A DNA stretch of 64,000 bases from QIAW01 sp035487295 (GCA_035487295.1 DATHMH010000004.1:61334-125333); one strand, 5' to 3'; shown: positions 33,520 to 43,408, counted from the first letter of the stretch. Notes: generated from the sequence alone by a model not told the origin. Numbers and translations are program-made.

Positions 33520-34341
33520 ATGAGTCTGCCATCGGGCGGCAAAATCGAGACGTGGGGTTGGATTCAGGCTGCCATTCCGGAAGTTCAGTCGAGCCTGGAT
33601 CTGCAAGATGCAGGCGAATACCATGTTCGCATGGCGAGGGGCGCCAAGGAAGTGGCTGCTGCCTGCCGGCTGCGCTTCCGAGTGTTTAATCTTGAAGCAC
33701 AGAATGGGCTTGAATCTTCGTATCTCACCGGCATGGATGCCGACGAATTTGACGCCGTATGCGATCACCTGGTCGTGGTGCACAAACCCACCCGCGAGAT
33801 CGTAGGCACCTACCGCATGCAGACCGGCATCTCTGCCGGACGCCATATTGGCTATTACAGCGCCAAAGAGTTTGATTTTACCCCCTATGAGGGCTTCCGC
33901 CGGGAGATGATCGAGTTGGGCCGCGCCTGCATTCGCCGCGACCATCGCTCCTTCCGCGTCTTGATTCTGCTGTGGAGAGGCATCATCGAGTACGCACGCC
34001 TGCGTGGCGGACGCTACCTGATTGGCTGCAGCTCCATCAGCACGCAGGACCCATGCCTGGGCACCGCCGTCTTCGACCGGCTCAGCTCTTTTTTGATAGA
34101 AGCGCCGCTGCGCACTTCAGCCAAGCCGGAATATGCTTTTGAGCTCATGCCAGGATATGCACAGGAGCCGGAGATTCCCAGGCTCTTGAGCTCTTATCTT
34201 TCCATGGGAGCCGTTATCTGCGGCGCACCCGCCATCGACCGGGAGTTCAAGACCATTGATTTCCTGACGTTCTTCGACCTACACTCCATGTCAGAATCTC
34301 GCAAGCGGTTTTTGGGACGCAGTGCTTATACGCTTGCTTAA
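33520..34341 (+). CDS. OlsB-like GNAT acyltransferase (ornithine-lipid synthesis)
   Basis: A 273-residue GNAT of the OlsB/hemolysin-like group (Acetyltransf_5). Matching blocks: ACRLRFRVFNLEAQ, DEFDAVCDHLVVVHK, IVGTYRMQTG, GYYSAKEFDF, REMIELGRACIRRDHR, LILLWRGIIEYARLRGGRYLIGCSSIS. OlsB joins a 3-hydroxy fatty acid from ACP to the alpha-amino group of ornithine, giving lyso-ornithine lipid. The next gene, overlapping by 20 bp, is the matching O-acyltransferase, which supports this call. The amino acid used could be another basic one. Confidence 0.82.
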   Translation: MSLPSGGKIETWGWIQAAIPEVQSSLDLQDAGEYHVRMARGAKEVAAACRLRFRVFNLEAQNGLESSYLTGMDADEFDAVCDHLVVVHKPTREIVGTYRMQTGISAGRHIGYYSAKEFDFTPYEGFRREMIELGRACIRRDHRSFRVLILLWRGIIEYARLRGGRYLIGCSSISTQDPCLGTAVFDRLSSFLIEAPLRTSAKPEYAFELMPGYAQEPEIPRLLSSYLSMGAVICGAPAIDREFKTIDFLTFFDLHSMSESRKRFLGRSAYTLA

Positions 34342-35206
34342 TGTGACCGGTAGTCTACGATCCACAATTCGTTTAGCGCACGTGGCATGGAGAACGGCGG
34401 CCTCTCTGGCCGAATATGCGTATTTGCGTGTGTCACTCGGGAGAAAGCTCTCTTATTGTGAGCGTGCATTGTGGCTTCAGCGTTGCTGTCGCAAGGTTCT
34501 TCCCCATCTTGGGTTTCAGGTTTCCTGGCAGGGCGCTGCGCCGGCCACAGGGCTGCTCATCTCAAACCATCTCAGCTATATGGATATATTGGCATTCAGC
34601 TCTATCGCTCCGTGCTGCTTCCTTTCCAAAATTGAGGTTCGGAACTGGCCGGTTTTCGGATTGATGGCGCAAACCGGTGGGACTATTTTTCTCGATCGCA
34701 AGAGCGCGCCGGCGCTGATGCATGCCAACGAAGAATTAAGCGCACTGCTGTCGCAAGGCGTACTGGTAGTCGTATTCCCTGAAGGCACAACTTCAGACGG
34801 CAGCTCGGTGCTGCCTTTTCACGCTTCTTTATTACAGGCTGCGGTGAAGTCAGAAGTCCCGCTCACTCCTGCCTACATCACCTATTCGGTTAGCGACGGC
34901 TCGTTGGCGGAAGACGTTTGCTTCTGGCGCGATATGACTCTGCTTCCGCACCTTTGGAACCTGCTCTCGAAGCCAACTCTTCAGGCATATGTGAGCTTTG
35001 CTCCAACCGAACGCGGGTTCCAAAGCCGCAAGGAGGCATCGGAACGGATGCGCGCGCAGGTAATCGCTCTGGAGGCGGCGCACAAGGCATTGCGCCAGAT
35101 CTCTTCCCAGTCTCAAGAGCTGCAACCCGGTCAGGGTCGTGCGGCATCCCGTCCTGCGGAATCACCGGATGCGCCCGGGCAAGTCCACACCTGCAAAGGG
35201 TGCTGA
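34322..35206 (+). CDS. OlsA/PlsC-like 1-acyl lysolipid acyltransferase
   Basis: A 294-residue membrane-associated acyltransferase. Both catalytic motifs are present: NHLSYMD (N-H-x4-D) and FPEGTTSDG, with the 'FLDRKSAPA' block between. By context it would add the second fatty acid to lyso-ornithine lipid made by the preceding OlsB-like enzyme; a phosphatidic-acid-forming PlsC role is the alternative. About 60 residues at the C-terminus (QSQELQPGQGRAASRPAESPD) are disordered and not conserved. Overlaps the OlsB gene by 20 bp. Confidence 0.87.
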   Translation: MLIRLLNVTGSLRSTIRLAHVAWRTAASLAEYAYLRVSLGRKLSYCERALWLQRCCRKVLPHLGFQVSWQGAAPATGLLISNHLSYMDILAFSSIAPCCFLSKIEVRNWPVFGLMAQTGGTIFLDRKSAPALMHANEELSALLSQGVLVVVFPEGTTSDGSSVLPFHASLLQAAVKSEVPLTPAYITYSVSDGSLAEDVCFWRDMTLLPHLWNLLSKPTLQAYVSFAPTERGFQSRKEASERMRAQVIALEAAHKALRQISSQSQELQPGQGRAASRPAESPDAPGQVHTCKGC

Positions 35207-35368
35207 GATGGACTCATCTCTTTAGTCCATTCGCGCCTGGCGAGAGGAACACGGATTCCACCTGCTTCCATGGGACGCTTTGCTCTCCGTACTTGCTCAA
35301 ATTGCGCATCTCGCAAAACTTTCATTGGCCAGAATGCTGAGATTAGGTATCATGGTTGGCCTCATCCT

Positions 35369-37417
35369 ATGTTGCCGTTGCAGGAGAAGTTGCCCACAAT
35401 TCTGGTGCTGGCGGTATTGGTGGGAATCTTTGTCTCGCTCCGCCGGCATGGAAAATCGCCACGTATTCATCTGTGGATCGCTGCCTGGGGGCTCACCCTG
35501 CTGCATTTCGTTGTTCAGGCCTTTGAACCCAGCCAGGGGAGATTGGGCGGCTTTGTCTACACGCTGGACCTGGCCACATTACAGCTTGCGGGAGTGTTAT
35601 TCACCCTTTCTTTGACCCTCATCGGCGAGGTTCGGCGCCGACGCTTGATTATGCTGTTATTCCTCGCCGGTCCGGTGCTCATCTACACAGCAGCCTCCAG
35701 CTTCAACCTTGATTTTCCCTGGCTCTATGTGATTTGTCTCGCCAGCATTTTCTTTGGCACGTCAGCGTACACTTTCGCGCAGCGACCAAGAATTCCCTTC
35801 CCTTTCTGGATCATGGCTCCGTTTTTTGCCTGCGGCGGATGGGCCATCTATTGCGCTGCACGCCATCAGTACAACATCGGCATCACCACGATCCTGGCAG
35901 TTGCTTTTAGCTTTTCTGCCATACTCTTTCCGCGCCGTTACCGGACCTGGACAACCGGCGTAGTCACAGTTGTGATTGGATTCTTTTTGTGGGGACTCAG
36001 TTTCCCATTCCAAATTTTGCAAAACCACGTTTGGCCTGACTGGCAAATCAATCCTGAGCTTTGGAACGTGCCCCAGTTGCTGGTGGCCCTGGGCATGGTT
36101 CTCACACTGTTGGAAGATAAATCAAAGACCCTGGAAGAGGCGCGTACGCGCGAACATGCCGCCAATCTTCAGCTCCAGCGCTTTGCCGGAGTCACATCGC
36201 AACTGCTGAGCGGGGTTGACGTCAGCTCGTTCTGCGATAAGATCGCAGCCGCCATCAGTGAAACCAGCAACTTTCGCCGGGCCGGCATTTTGCTCTGCAA
36301 TGATGACCAGTCGCTCTACGTGGCCGGTTGTCATGGCGCTTCCGAAAAAGATGCCGATAAGTTGAAAATGCTGTGTGCTTCCTGGAACCTCAACCGGCTT
36401 GCCGAGTTTTGCACGATTGGGGAACGCATTGGGCAGAGCTCCGTGTATCTTAAGCTGAACCAGCTTGCGCCGTACGCACTGCCTGAGAGCGAGAAAAAAA
36501 GTACGGCGAGCCCCTTTTGGGAAAATGGGGACGAAGTGATGATTCCTTTGCTCTCTCCCCGGGGCGCCTACGTGGGATGCATCATGCTGGATAATCCCCG
36601 GCACATCAGCCCGGTTATTTTCGACGAGATCTCGAAGATTGAGCTGCTGGCTGGCGATCTGGCTGTGACCCTGGAAAACGCGATGCTGCATCGGCAACTC
36701 ATTCGCTCTGAAAAGCTTGCCAGCCTCGGACAGCTTGTTGCCGGAGTTGCCCACGAACTGAATAATCCTTTAGCGGCCGTGATCGGATACAGCGACCTGC
36801 TGACCGAAGAGGTCTCAGATGCAGGCCAGAGGCAAAAACTCGACAGCCTGCTGCGCGAAGCGCAGCGCATGAAGCGGATTATCCAGAACCTGCTGCGCTT
36901 TGCCCGCCAGAGCACCTTGACGCAATCCACCGCCCGGGTCGAGCCCATAGTGCGCGAAGTGCTGATGCTGCGTGAGTATCACATGCAAAGCCACGGAGTG
37001 GAAATCGTAACCAACATCGGCCCCGATCTTCCCGAGGCGGCCATCAACGAAGACGAGTTGAAACAAATTTTGCTGAACATTTTTAATAATGCAGTGGACG
37101 CGGTGCAAAGCCTTAAACAGAAGAAAATTGAAATCGAATGCATGCAGCAGAATGAGAAAGTCATCATTCGCTTTGAAGATAATGGCCCGGGCTTTGCCGA
37201 TGTGAACCGCGCCTTTGATCCCTTCTATACGACCAAGGCCGTAGGCAAGGGCACCGGGCTCGGACTCAGCATCTGCTACGGAATTATCAAAGAGCATGGC
37301 GGCGACATTTTTCTCAAGAACCGCTGGCCCAGGGGGGCAAGTGTCGTGGTCGAGCTGCCGCTGGCCGCTTCCATCTCAACTTCGGCGCGCGACGCGCAAG
37401 AGAGCACCGTTTCCTGA
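35369..37417 (+). CDS. Membrane sensor histidine kinase with GAF domain
   Basis: About 682 residues. An N-terminal block of seven to eight membrane helices (about 1-235) forms the sensor, followed by a GAF domain (about 280-420: SNFRRAGILLCNDDQSLYVAGCHG, VMIPLLSPRGAYVGCIMLDN), a HisKA dimerisation domain with the phospho-acceptor His in GVAHELNNPLAAVIGY, and an ATPase domain with N-box LNIFNNAVDAV, EDNGPGFAD and GKGTGLGLSI. The 'HELNNPL' box is the NtrB/HPK4-like type. No response regulator is next to it. ATG 35369 (MLPLQEKLPTILV) is chosen; 35270 is an alternative. The input signal is unknown. Confidence 0.9.
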   Translation: MLPLQEKLPTILVLAVLVGIFVSLRRHGKSPRIHLWIAAWGLTLLHFVVQAFEPSQGRLGGFVYTLDLATLQLAGVLFTLSLTLIGEVRRRRLIMLLFLAGPVLIYTAASSFNLDFPWLYVICLASIFFGTSAYTFAQRPRIPFPFWIMAPFFACGGWAIYCAARHQYNIGITTILAVAFSFSAILFPRRYRTWTTGVVTVVIGFFLWGLSFPFQILQNHVWPDWQINPELWNVPQLLVALGMVLTLLEDKSKTLEEARTREHAANLQLQRFAGVTSQLLSGVDVSSFCDKIAAAISETSNFRRAGILLCNDDQSLYVAGCHGASEKDADKLKMLCASWNLNRLAEFCTIGERIGQSSVYLKLNQLAPYALPESEKKSTASPFWENGDEVMIPLLSPRGAYVGCIMLDNPRHISPVIFDEISKIELLAGDLAVTLENAMLHRQLIRSEKLASLGQLVAGVAHELNNPLAAVIGYSDLLTEEVSDAGQRQKLDSLLREAQRMKRIIQNLLRFARQSTLTQSTARVEPIVREVLMLREYHMQSHGVEIVTNIGPDLPEAAINEDELKQILLNIFNNAVDAVQSLKQKKIEIECMQQNEKVIIRFEDNGPGFADVNRAFDPFYTTKAVGKGTGLGLSICYGIIKEHGGDIFLKNRWPRGASVVVELPLAASISTSARDAQESTVS

Positions 37418-37455
37418 AATCGAACCGAAGGCAGCGCAATCCAGCCGGGTTCACT

Positions 37456-38754
37456 TCACATGTTAAGGATCTTTGCGATCCCTTCTTCAATCACGGAATA
37501 CACCCAACCCAGTTCTTCGGCTGTAATGACGTAAGGCGGCATTATGTAGATCACGTTGCCCAGAGGGCGCAGCAGAACTCCGCGTTCGAGGAAAAAACGG
37601 TACAGACGCGGCTTGAGTTGCGAGAAGTATCCTGGGTCATCGGCTTTCAGCTCGATTGCAGCCACGGTCCCAATCTGGCGCACGTTGGCGATTCCGGGAA
37701 AATTTTCCAGTCGCTTCAGATGAGTAGCGTGGCATGCAGCAATAGCGCGAATTCTGGCGAAAACATCTTCGCTCTCAAAAATCTGCAGGTTGGCAGTGGC
37801 GGCAGCGCAAGCCAGCGGATTGCCCGTGTAAGAATGGCCATGAAAGAAACTTCGCCCTTCGCCAATAAATTCCTGCTGAATGCTGTTGGTGCAAACCGTC
37901 GCACCCATGGGAAGAATGCCTCCGGTTATTCCTTTGGAAAGACACATGAGATCGGGGGCCACGCCCGCCAGTTCGCAGGCAAACATGGCGCCGCAGCGTC
38001 CGAAGCCGGTCAGGACTTCATCTGCAATCAGCAGGACATCGTATTCCAGCGTAATCTCTCGAATGCGCTGCAGGAACGCCACCGGATGAACAATCATGCC
38101 GCCCGCTCCCTGCAAAAGCGGTTCAACGATAACGGCAGCAATGTGGTCGCCCCGCTCGTGCAGAAGGTCTTCCAATGCCTCTACACATTCAATGTGACAG
38201 GTCGCACGCATCTTTCCCACCGGACAATGTTGGCAGTATGCCGAATGAACCCGATGCACCGGAAATCGTAAAGAGGCAAAAGGCGCGGTGAAAGCAGAGT
38301 CGGCGCTCACCGACATGGCGCCTGCTGTGTCGCCATGATAGGCATGTTCCAGGGCCACGATTTCTTTCTTGTCCTTCTGGCCGCGATTTTGCCAGTACTG
38401 GACCGCCATCTTTAAAGCAACTTCGACCGCGGTCGAACCGTTATCGGAAAAGAAGATGTGCTCCAGCTCCGCGGGCAGAAATTTACGCAGCTTGGCCGCG
38501 ACCGCTTCGACCTGGGGATGTTGAAAACCAGCCAGCAACACGTGATCCAGGACCTTTGCCTGTTCGGCAACTGCGGCACTGATCTGGGGATGACAGTGTC
38601 CGTGCAGGTTCACCCACCAGGAGGAGATGGCATCCAGAATCTTGCGGCCGTCGTCGGTATACAAATAGACGCCTGAGGCGCGTACAACGCGCAGCGGCGC
38701 TGGATCAAGATGAAGCTGCGTGAAAGGATGCCAGATTGTGAGACTCTGCTTCAT
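37456..38754 (-). CDS. bioA: Adenosylmethionine-8-amino-7-oxononanoate aminotransferase (BioA)
   Basis: A 432-residue PLP enzyme that moves an amino group from S-adenosylmethionine to KAPA, giving DAPA. Signature text: IWHPFTQLHLDPAPLRVVRASGVYLYTDDGRKILDAISSWWVNLHGHCHP, GDTAGAMSVS, IADEVLTGFGRCGAMFACE, and the PLP lysine in CLSKGITGG. It ends the bio operon. ATG 38754 overlaps the bioD stop (ATGA); a longer frame to 38808 would lie inside bioD and is rejected. Confidence 0.95.
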   Translation of the reverse strand: MKQSLTIWHPFTQLHLDPAPLRVVRASGVYLYTDDGRKILDAISSWWVNLHGHCHPQISAAVAEQAKVLDHVLLAGFQHPQVEAVAAKLRKFLPAELEHIFFSDNGSTAVEVALKMAVQYWQNRGQKDKKEIVALEHAYHGDTAGAMSVSADSAFTAPFASLRFPVHRVHSAYCQHCPVGKMRATCHIECVEALEDLLHERGDHIAAVIVEPLLQGAGGMIVHPVAFLQRIREITLEYDVLLIADEVLTGFGRCGAMFACELAGVAPDLMCLSKGITGGILPMGATVCTNSIQQEFIGEGRSFFHGHSYTGNPLACAAATANLQIFESEDVFARIRAIAACHATHLKRLENFPGIANVRQIGTVAAIELKADDPGYFSQLKPRLYRFFLERGVLLRPLGNVIYIMPPYVITAEELGWVYSVIEEGIAKILNM

Positions 38755-39386
38755 GACTTCAGCGCCTGGCAGTCGAAGCAGGCGATAAAAACCTGTTTTA
38801 GCGTCCACGCGTTAATCTCGGAAAGCTGTGGAACAATCCCGATTACCCGCACGCGTCCGTAATGCTCAATGGCGTGCTGGTTATCATGGTTGGCTTCTCC
38901 CAGCATGACCACGCCGTGAACAGTGAGTTGCGCGCTTCGCAACTCCTCGAGCGTGAGCAATGTGTGATTGATTGTGCCCAGCGTAGTTCGTGTGGCAACA
39001 ATGACCGGCAATCCGATATGCCGTATTACATCCGTCATGTATTCGTCTTCATTAATCGGGACCATAACGCCACCGGCGCCTTCCACGATCAACGGATGCC
39101 TGCCATCTGTTGCGGGCATGGCAATCTTGTCGAGCGAAATTGTTGCGCCGGAGCGTTGCGCTGCGAGATGAGGAGAAACCGGGTCGTCAAAGAGATACGC
39201 TTCAGGGAAAGCACGCTCGGGCTTGATTCCCGACCAGGCGAGCACCTGCTGGCGGTCAGTGCTTTCGCGCGCGCCCGTCTGAATAGGCTTCCAATAGAAA
39301 CCGTCGAGGGCTGCGCACAACAAGGCCGAAAGCACAGTCTTGCCAACGTTGGTATCTGTGCCCGTGATAAAAAAACCCTTCATCAC
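38751..39386 (-). CDS. bioD: Dethiobiotin synthetase (BioD)
   Basis: A 211-residue ATP-dependent ligase that carboxylates DAPA and closes the ureido ring of dethiobiotin. P-loop GTDTNVGKT near the N-terminus, then YWKPIQTGARESTDRQ, PVSPHLAAQRSG, and IVEGAGGVMVPINEDEYMTDV. ATGA overlaps on both sides (bioF upstream, bioA downstream) show a tightly coupled operon. Confidence 0.95.
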   Translation of the reverse strand: MMKGFFITGTDTNVGKTVLSALLCAALDGFYWKPIQTGARESTDRQQVLAWSGIKPERAFPEAYLFDDPVSPHLAAQRSGATISLDKIAMPATDGRHPLIVEGAGGVMVPINEDEYMTDVIRHIGLPVIVATRTTLGTINHTLLTLEELRSAQLTVHGVVMLGEANHDNQHAIEHYGRVRVIGIVPQLSEINAWTLKQVFIACFDCQALKS

Positions 39387-40567
39387 CTCGAGACGACCTG
39401 CCGTCTATGTCCATGGCTGCCGACAGAAACGTGCTGCGCAGTCGCTTCCACCAGGCGGTCAATATCGGTTTGCGTAATCCGGGCGGTCAGAGAAAAACGA
39501 AGCCGCGCCGTTCCCGAAGGCACAGTGGGCGGGCGTATGGCGCGAACAGCAAATCCGCTTTTCTGTAAGTGCTCCGCTAATTTGAGGGCAGGTTCGTTTT
39601 CTCCGCACATCAGGGGAACGATCTGGGAGCTACTGGCGCGCGTATCTAAATCGAATTTTCGGAGTTTTGTTCGCAACCGGCCGGCAATGAGAGACAGGTG
39701 CTCTCTTTCGGCATCCATATCTATTGCCAGCCGCAACGCTGCGCGAACCTGGTGCGCGAGATACGGTGGCATGGCCGTGCTGAAAATAAAGCTGCGCGCA
39801 TGGTTGATCAGGTAGTGTTTCAACGCTTTGCTTCCGCATACAAACGCGCCCATGCCTGCCAGCGCCTTGCCGCAAGTGTGCACGATGGCAAGCACATCAT
39901 GCTGCAAGCCAAGGCCGGCAACGATCCCCCGCCCGGCGTCCCCTTGCGTTCCGGTTGCGTGGGCTTCATCCACAATGACTTCGGCTCCGTATCGTTTGGC
40001 CAAATCAATAATCTCAGAAAGCGGTGCGCGGTCGCCATCCATGCTGAAGATGCTCTCGGTGACAATGACGCGCTGGCCGGATGCGATGCGGTTCTGCTTC
40101 AATCCGTCTTCCAATGCATTTAAGTCGCAATGCGGATAGATTACTTTGCGCGCGCCCGATAGCCGCACTCCGTCAATCAGGCTGGCGTGGTTCAGGCCAT
40201 CGGAAAACACGATGTCGTCTTTGGCCAAAACCGCGCTTAGCAGACCGGTGTTGGCGGCGTATCCTGAATTGAAATAAAGGGAGGCGGGCGTGCCGGCAAA
40301 TGCGGAAAATTCCTCTTCAAGATCGTCCCAAACTTGCGCATGTCCGCTGAGGAGCCGCGAACCCGTGGAGCCGACACGCGTTGTCTGCGCCACCGCTTCG
40401 ATTACAGCTAATTTGAGACGTGGATTGCCGGCGAGGCCAAGATAATCGTTGGAGTAAAGGTTCACTCCCCCGACTTCGGCCAACTCACGAAGCTGTGCCT
40501 TCTGCCGCAAGTCTTCAAGGCGCTCAAGCATGCGGGCATTGATCGAGGTGTTTTCACTCGCCGGCAT
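39383..40567 (-). CDS. bioF: 8-amino-7-oxononanoate synthase (BioF)
   Basis: A 394-residue PLP enzyme that condenses pimeloyl-thioester with alanine. Landmarks: NLYSNDYLGLAGNPRLKLAVIEA, GSTGSRLLSGHAQVWDDLEEEFSAF, NSGYAANTGLLSAV, VIVDEAHATGTQGDAGRG and the PLP lysine region HTCGKALAGMGAFVCG. Usual length. It starts inside the end of bioB (14-bp overlap). Confidence 0.95.
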   Translation of the reverse strand: MPASENTSINARMLERLEDLRQKAQLRELAEVGGVNLYSNDYLGLAGNPRLKLAVIEAVAQTTRVGSTGSRLLSGHAQVWDDLEEEFSAFAGTPASLYFNSGYAANTGLLSAVLAKDDIVFSDGLNHASLIDGVRLSGARKVIYPHCDLNALEDGLKQNRIASGQRVIVTESIFSMDGDRAPLSEIIDLAKRYGAEVIVDEAHATGTQGDAGRGIVAGLGLQHDVLAIVHTCGKALAGMGAFVCGSKALKHYLINHARSFIFSTAMPPYLAHQVRAALRLAIDMDAEREHLSLIAGRLRTKLRKFDLDTRASSSQIVPLMCGENEPALKLAEHLQKSGFAVRAIRPPTVPSGTARLRFSLTARITQTDIDRLVEATAQHVSVGSHGHRRQVVSR

Positions 40568-41555
40568 GGACAGCCTGCTTCATCTTCATAGGCGAGAGGC
40601 CAAGATCGCGTAGAAGCTCGGCATCGTCGTCCGGCGCTGGATTGGGAGTTGTGAGAAGCTTTTCGCCGTAGAAAATCGAGTTGGCCCCGGCGAGAAAGCA
40701 CAGCAACATGGCTTCGCGCGACATCTGTTTGCGCCCCGCCGCCAGCCGCACGCGGGAGTGTGGCATCAGGATTCTGGCGGCGGCGATGGTTCTGACCATC
40801 ACCAACGGATCCAAATCATTCTGATCTTCTAAAGGAGTTCCCTCGGCGCGGACCAGCATATTGACAGGAACGCTCTCCGGATGCGGTCGCAACGTCGCAA
40901 GCTGGTGCAGCAATCCAACGCGGTCGTCATCAGACTCGCCCATCCCCAAAATGCCGCCGCAGCAAACCGTAATGCCTGCCTGGCGGACAGCCGCAATTGT
41001 CTGCAAACGCTCGTCATAAATCCGCGTACTGATGATGTTGCCGTAAAATTCGGGCGAGGTATCGAGGTTGTGGTTGTAGGCAGTGAGGCCAGCCTCTTTG
41101 AGTTGGTGTGCCTGAGCTTCGGTCAGCATGCCTAAAGTGCAGCAAACCTCCATCCCCATTCCAGCCACGGCCCTCACTGACTCCAGCACAGAGTCAAATT
41201 CTTTGCCAGTGGGCGCCTGCCGCCAGGCTGCTCCCATGCAGAAGCGGGTAGCGCCTTCAGCCTTGGCTCTTTCCGCCGCACTGATGATCTCTTCAGAGGG
41301 CATCAAAGACTGGCGCTCGACTCCGGTGTTGTAGTGCGCGCTTTGCGGACAATAGGCACAGTCTTCCGGACAGCCACCGGTCTTGATAGAGAGCAGGCGG
41401 CACATCTGGACTTCGTTTGCCGGATGGAACTGCCGATGCACCTGCTGGGCGCGAAATAGAAGCTCAGGCAAGGGCAGATGATAAAGCTTTGCAATCTCCT
41501 GGCGTGTCCAGTCAAAGCGAGCGGAATTGAGCGAAGTTTCGTCCACGTTAGGCAT
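40554..41555 (-). CDS. bioB: Biotin synthase (BioB)
   Basis: A 333-residue radical-SAM enzyme that inserts sulfur into dethiobiotin. The [4Fe-4S] ligands are C62-x3-C66-x2-C69 (GGCPEDCAYCPQS); the body has GATRFCMGAAWRQAP, YNHNLDTSPEFYGNIISTRIYDERLQTI and the [2Fe-2S] site region. It is the first gene of bioBFDA. No bioC, bioH or bioW is nearby, so pimelate-thioester supply comes from elsewhere. The 136 bp to the divergent esterase should hold the promoter; no clear BirA operator could be seen. Confidence 0.96.
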   Translation of the reverse strand: MPNVDETSLNSARFDWTRQEIAKLYHLPLPELLFRAQQVHRQFHPANEVQMCRLLSIKTGGCPEDCAYCPQSAHYNTGVERQSLMPSEEIISAAERAKAEGATRFCMGAAWRQAPTGKEFDSVLESVRAVAGMGMEVCCTLGMLTEAQAHQLKEAGLTAYNHNLDTSPEFYGNIISTRIYDERLQTIAAVRQAGITVCCGGILGMGESDDDRVGLLHQLATLRPHPESVPVNMLVRAEGTPLEDQNDLDPLVMVRTIAAARILMPHSRVRLAAGRKQMSREAMLLCFLAGANSIFYGEKLLTTPNPAPDDDAELLRDLGLSPMKMKQAVHAGE

Positions 41556-41691
41556 TATAACCAGAGCGCCTCATACTATGCCTGCTTCCTCATCGCCGCA
41601 TCAGAAAAGACGGAACGTAATTCAGATTTCTTGCAAGCCCCTGAATAAAGCCTCGACAGGGCTGCATCTAAACTGTTAGATTTCCCAAAAC

Positions 41692-43242
41692 ATGAGACGA
41701 CAACTCCAGGTACTTCAGGTTTTTCTTCTTCTTGTCTTTTGCGCAGCCGCAGCCTCGGCGCAAATTTCGACTGACGGCCAGCATGTACGTTTCCGTGTTA
41801 CCTTATCGCCGGACCTGGGCAATGAAGCGGCTGACGGCAGGCTTATTCTTCTTCTTTCCACCCAGAAAGATCCGGCCAAAGTTATCGAGCCTGAGGTCGG
41901 CTTTCACGATTTTAAGGTCTGGCTCGCCGCCGGAGAGGTACACCATCTTGTACCGGGAGCTTCGGTTGAAATCGATCCCGATGTGCTCGCCTACCCCGAG
42001 CCGTGGTCGCACGCCATGGCGGGAGACTATCAACTGATGGCCGTGCTCGACGTCAACCATCACTACGCCTATAACAACCTGGAGTCCGGAGACCTGCGCA
42101 GCGCAGTCACGCCCCTCAAGCACTTCGATCCTGCCAGTTCCCAAATCATAGATCTGACTCTCGCCGAGCGCTTTCGCGAGCTGTCAGCGAAATTGCCTGC
42201 TTCCATGGTGCAGCTCGATTTCATCAGTCCTGCTCTTTCGGAGTTTTGGGGCCGCCCTATCCACATGCGCGGTATTGTTCTGTTGCCTCCGGACTATGCA
42301 AAAAATAAAGGCCGCCGCTTCCCTACCGTCTACTGGACCCACGGATTCACCGCGCCGTTTCGCTACATCCAAAGCATGGCCGCGAGTTATTACAAGGGGA
42401 TGTCGGAAAACAAATTGCCTGAGATGATTTACGTGCTGCTTGACCAGGAGTGTCCTGGTGGAACCCACGAGTTTGCCGATTCGGTCAACAACGGCCCCTG
42501 GGGCACGGCTTTGACTAAAGAGCTGATTCCTTACCTTGAGCACAAATACCGTATGGACGCCAAACCCAGCGGACGTTTGCTGACCGGCCACTCCTCCGGC
42601 GGATGGGCGGCGTTGTGGCTGCAAGTGGCTTATCCCGCGACCTTTGGTGGAACATGGCCAACATCGCCTGATCCGTCGGACTTCCGCAGCTTCACTGGGC
42701 CAGACCTCCTCAAGGACAAAAATTTCTATCACAAAGCCGATGGCTCCAAGTGGATGTTGATTCGATCCAACGGCAAAGATGTACTGTCGCTGGAAGATTT
42801 TTCGCGCATGGAGCGGGTTTTGGGCAATTACGGCGGACAGATCACCTCTTTCGAGTGGGTATTCAGCCCACGCGGAGCTGACGGTCGTCCTGAGCAGCTC
42901 TTTAACCGCGATACGGGTGAAATTCATCCCGACGTAGCACAGGCCTGGGAGAAATATGATATCTCCACCATTCTGCGAGCCCGTGCCGCGAAACTGCGGC
43001 CCCTACTGCAGGATAAAATCCACCTCACCGTAGGCACCGTAGATACCTTTCACCTGGATGAGGCTGCTCTTCTCCTGGAAGAGACCCTGAAAGAAACGGG
43101 CATCCGGGCGCATATCAACTTTCTGCCGGGGAAAGACCATTTCAATCTCTACGACAGCGGCTTGCGCGAGCAGATTGCAAAAGAGATGGAAGATGTAGCG
43201 CGACCGCCGCATTTAAAGAGTCACAGCACAAAATCACATTAG
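41692..43242 (+). CDS. Secreted putative esterase
   Basis: A 516-residue secreted alpha/beta-hydrolase. Signal peptide (LQVLQVFLLLVFCAAAASAQ, about 4-23), an N-terminal beta domain of about 150 residues, then an esterase-D-like domain with oxyanion text FPTVYWTHGFTAPFRY, nucleophile in TGHSSGGWAALWLQVAYP, and a probable His in GKDHFNLYDSG near the end. This group is usually called 'putative esterase'; the substrate is unknown. A strong hairpin follows at 43274-43302. Confidence 0.8.
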   Translation: MRRQLQVLQVFLLLVFCAAAASAQISTDGQHVRFRVTLSPDLGNEAADGRLILLLSTQKDPAKVIEPEVGFHDFKVWLAAGEVHHLVPGASVEIDPDVLAYPEPWSHAMAGDYQLMAVLDVNHHYAYNNLESGDLRSAVTPLKHFDPASSQIIDLTLAERFRELSAKLPASMVQLDFISPALSEFWGRPIHMRGIVLLPPDYAKNKGRRFPTVYWTHGFTAPFRYIQSMAASYYKGMSENKLPEMIYVLLDQECPGGTHEFADSVNNGPWGTALTKELIPYLEHKYRMDAKPSGRLLTGHSSGGWAALWLQVAYPATFGGTWPTSPDPSDFRSFTGPDLLKDKNFYHKADGSKWMLIRSNGKDVLSLEDFSRMERVLGNYGGQITSFEWVFSPRGADGRPEQLFNRDTGEIHPDVAQAWEKYDISTILRARAAKLRPLLQDKIHLTVGTVDTFHLDEAALLLEETLKETGIRAHINFLPGKDHFNLYDSGLREQIAKEMEDVARPPHLKSHSTKSH

Positions 43243-43273
43243 TTTGAAGCCGGGGATATTATGGGTTCTTAGC

Positions 43274-43302
43274 GGCACGATCCCGCTGAGCGGGATCATG
43301 CC
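43274..43302. repeat. Strong intergenic hairpin after the esterase
   Basis: GGCAcGATCCCGC-TGA-GCGGGATCaTGCC: 8 bp plus 4 bp of stem with one mismatch. There is no U-tract, so it is a palindromic repeat or RNA-stabilising structure rather than a standard terminator. Confidence 0.5.
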
Positions 43303-43408
43303 CTGATACAAAGCAGAAAAGCGCTGGTCGGCACATTTCAAAACGGCATAGTCCAGATTGCGGATGCGTTGCTGGATTTGATATGGTTTGTCGGCGCCCA
43401 ACCTACCT

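Noticed and set aside
41556..41691. A BirA operator ahead of bioB
   Set aside because: No palindrome of the TTGTAAAC type could be found in the 136 bp.
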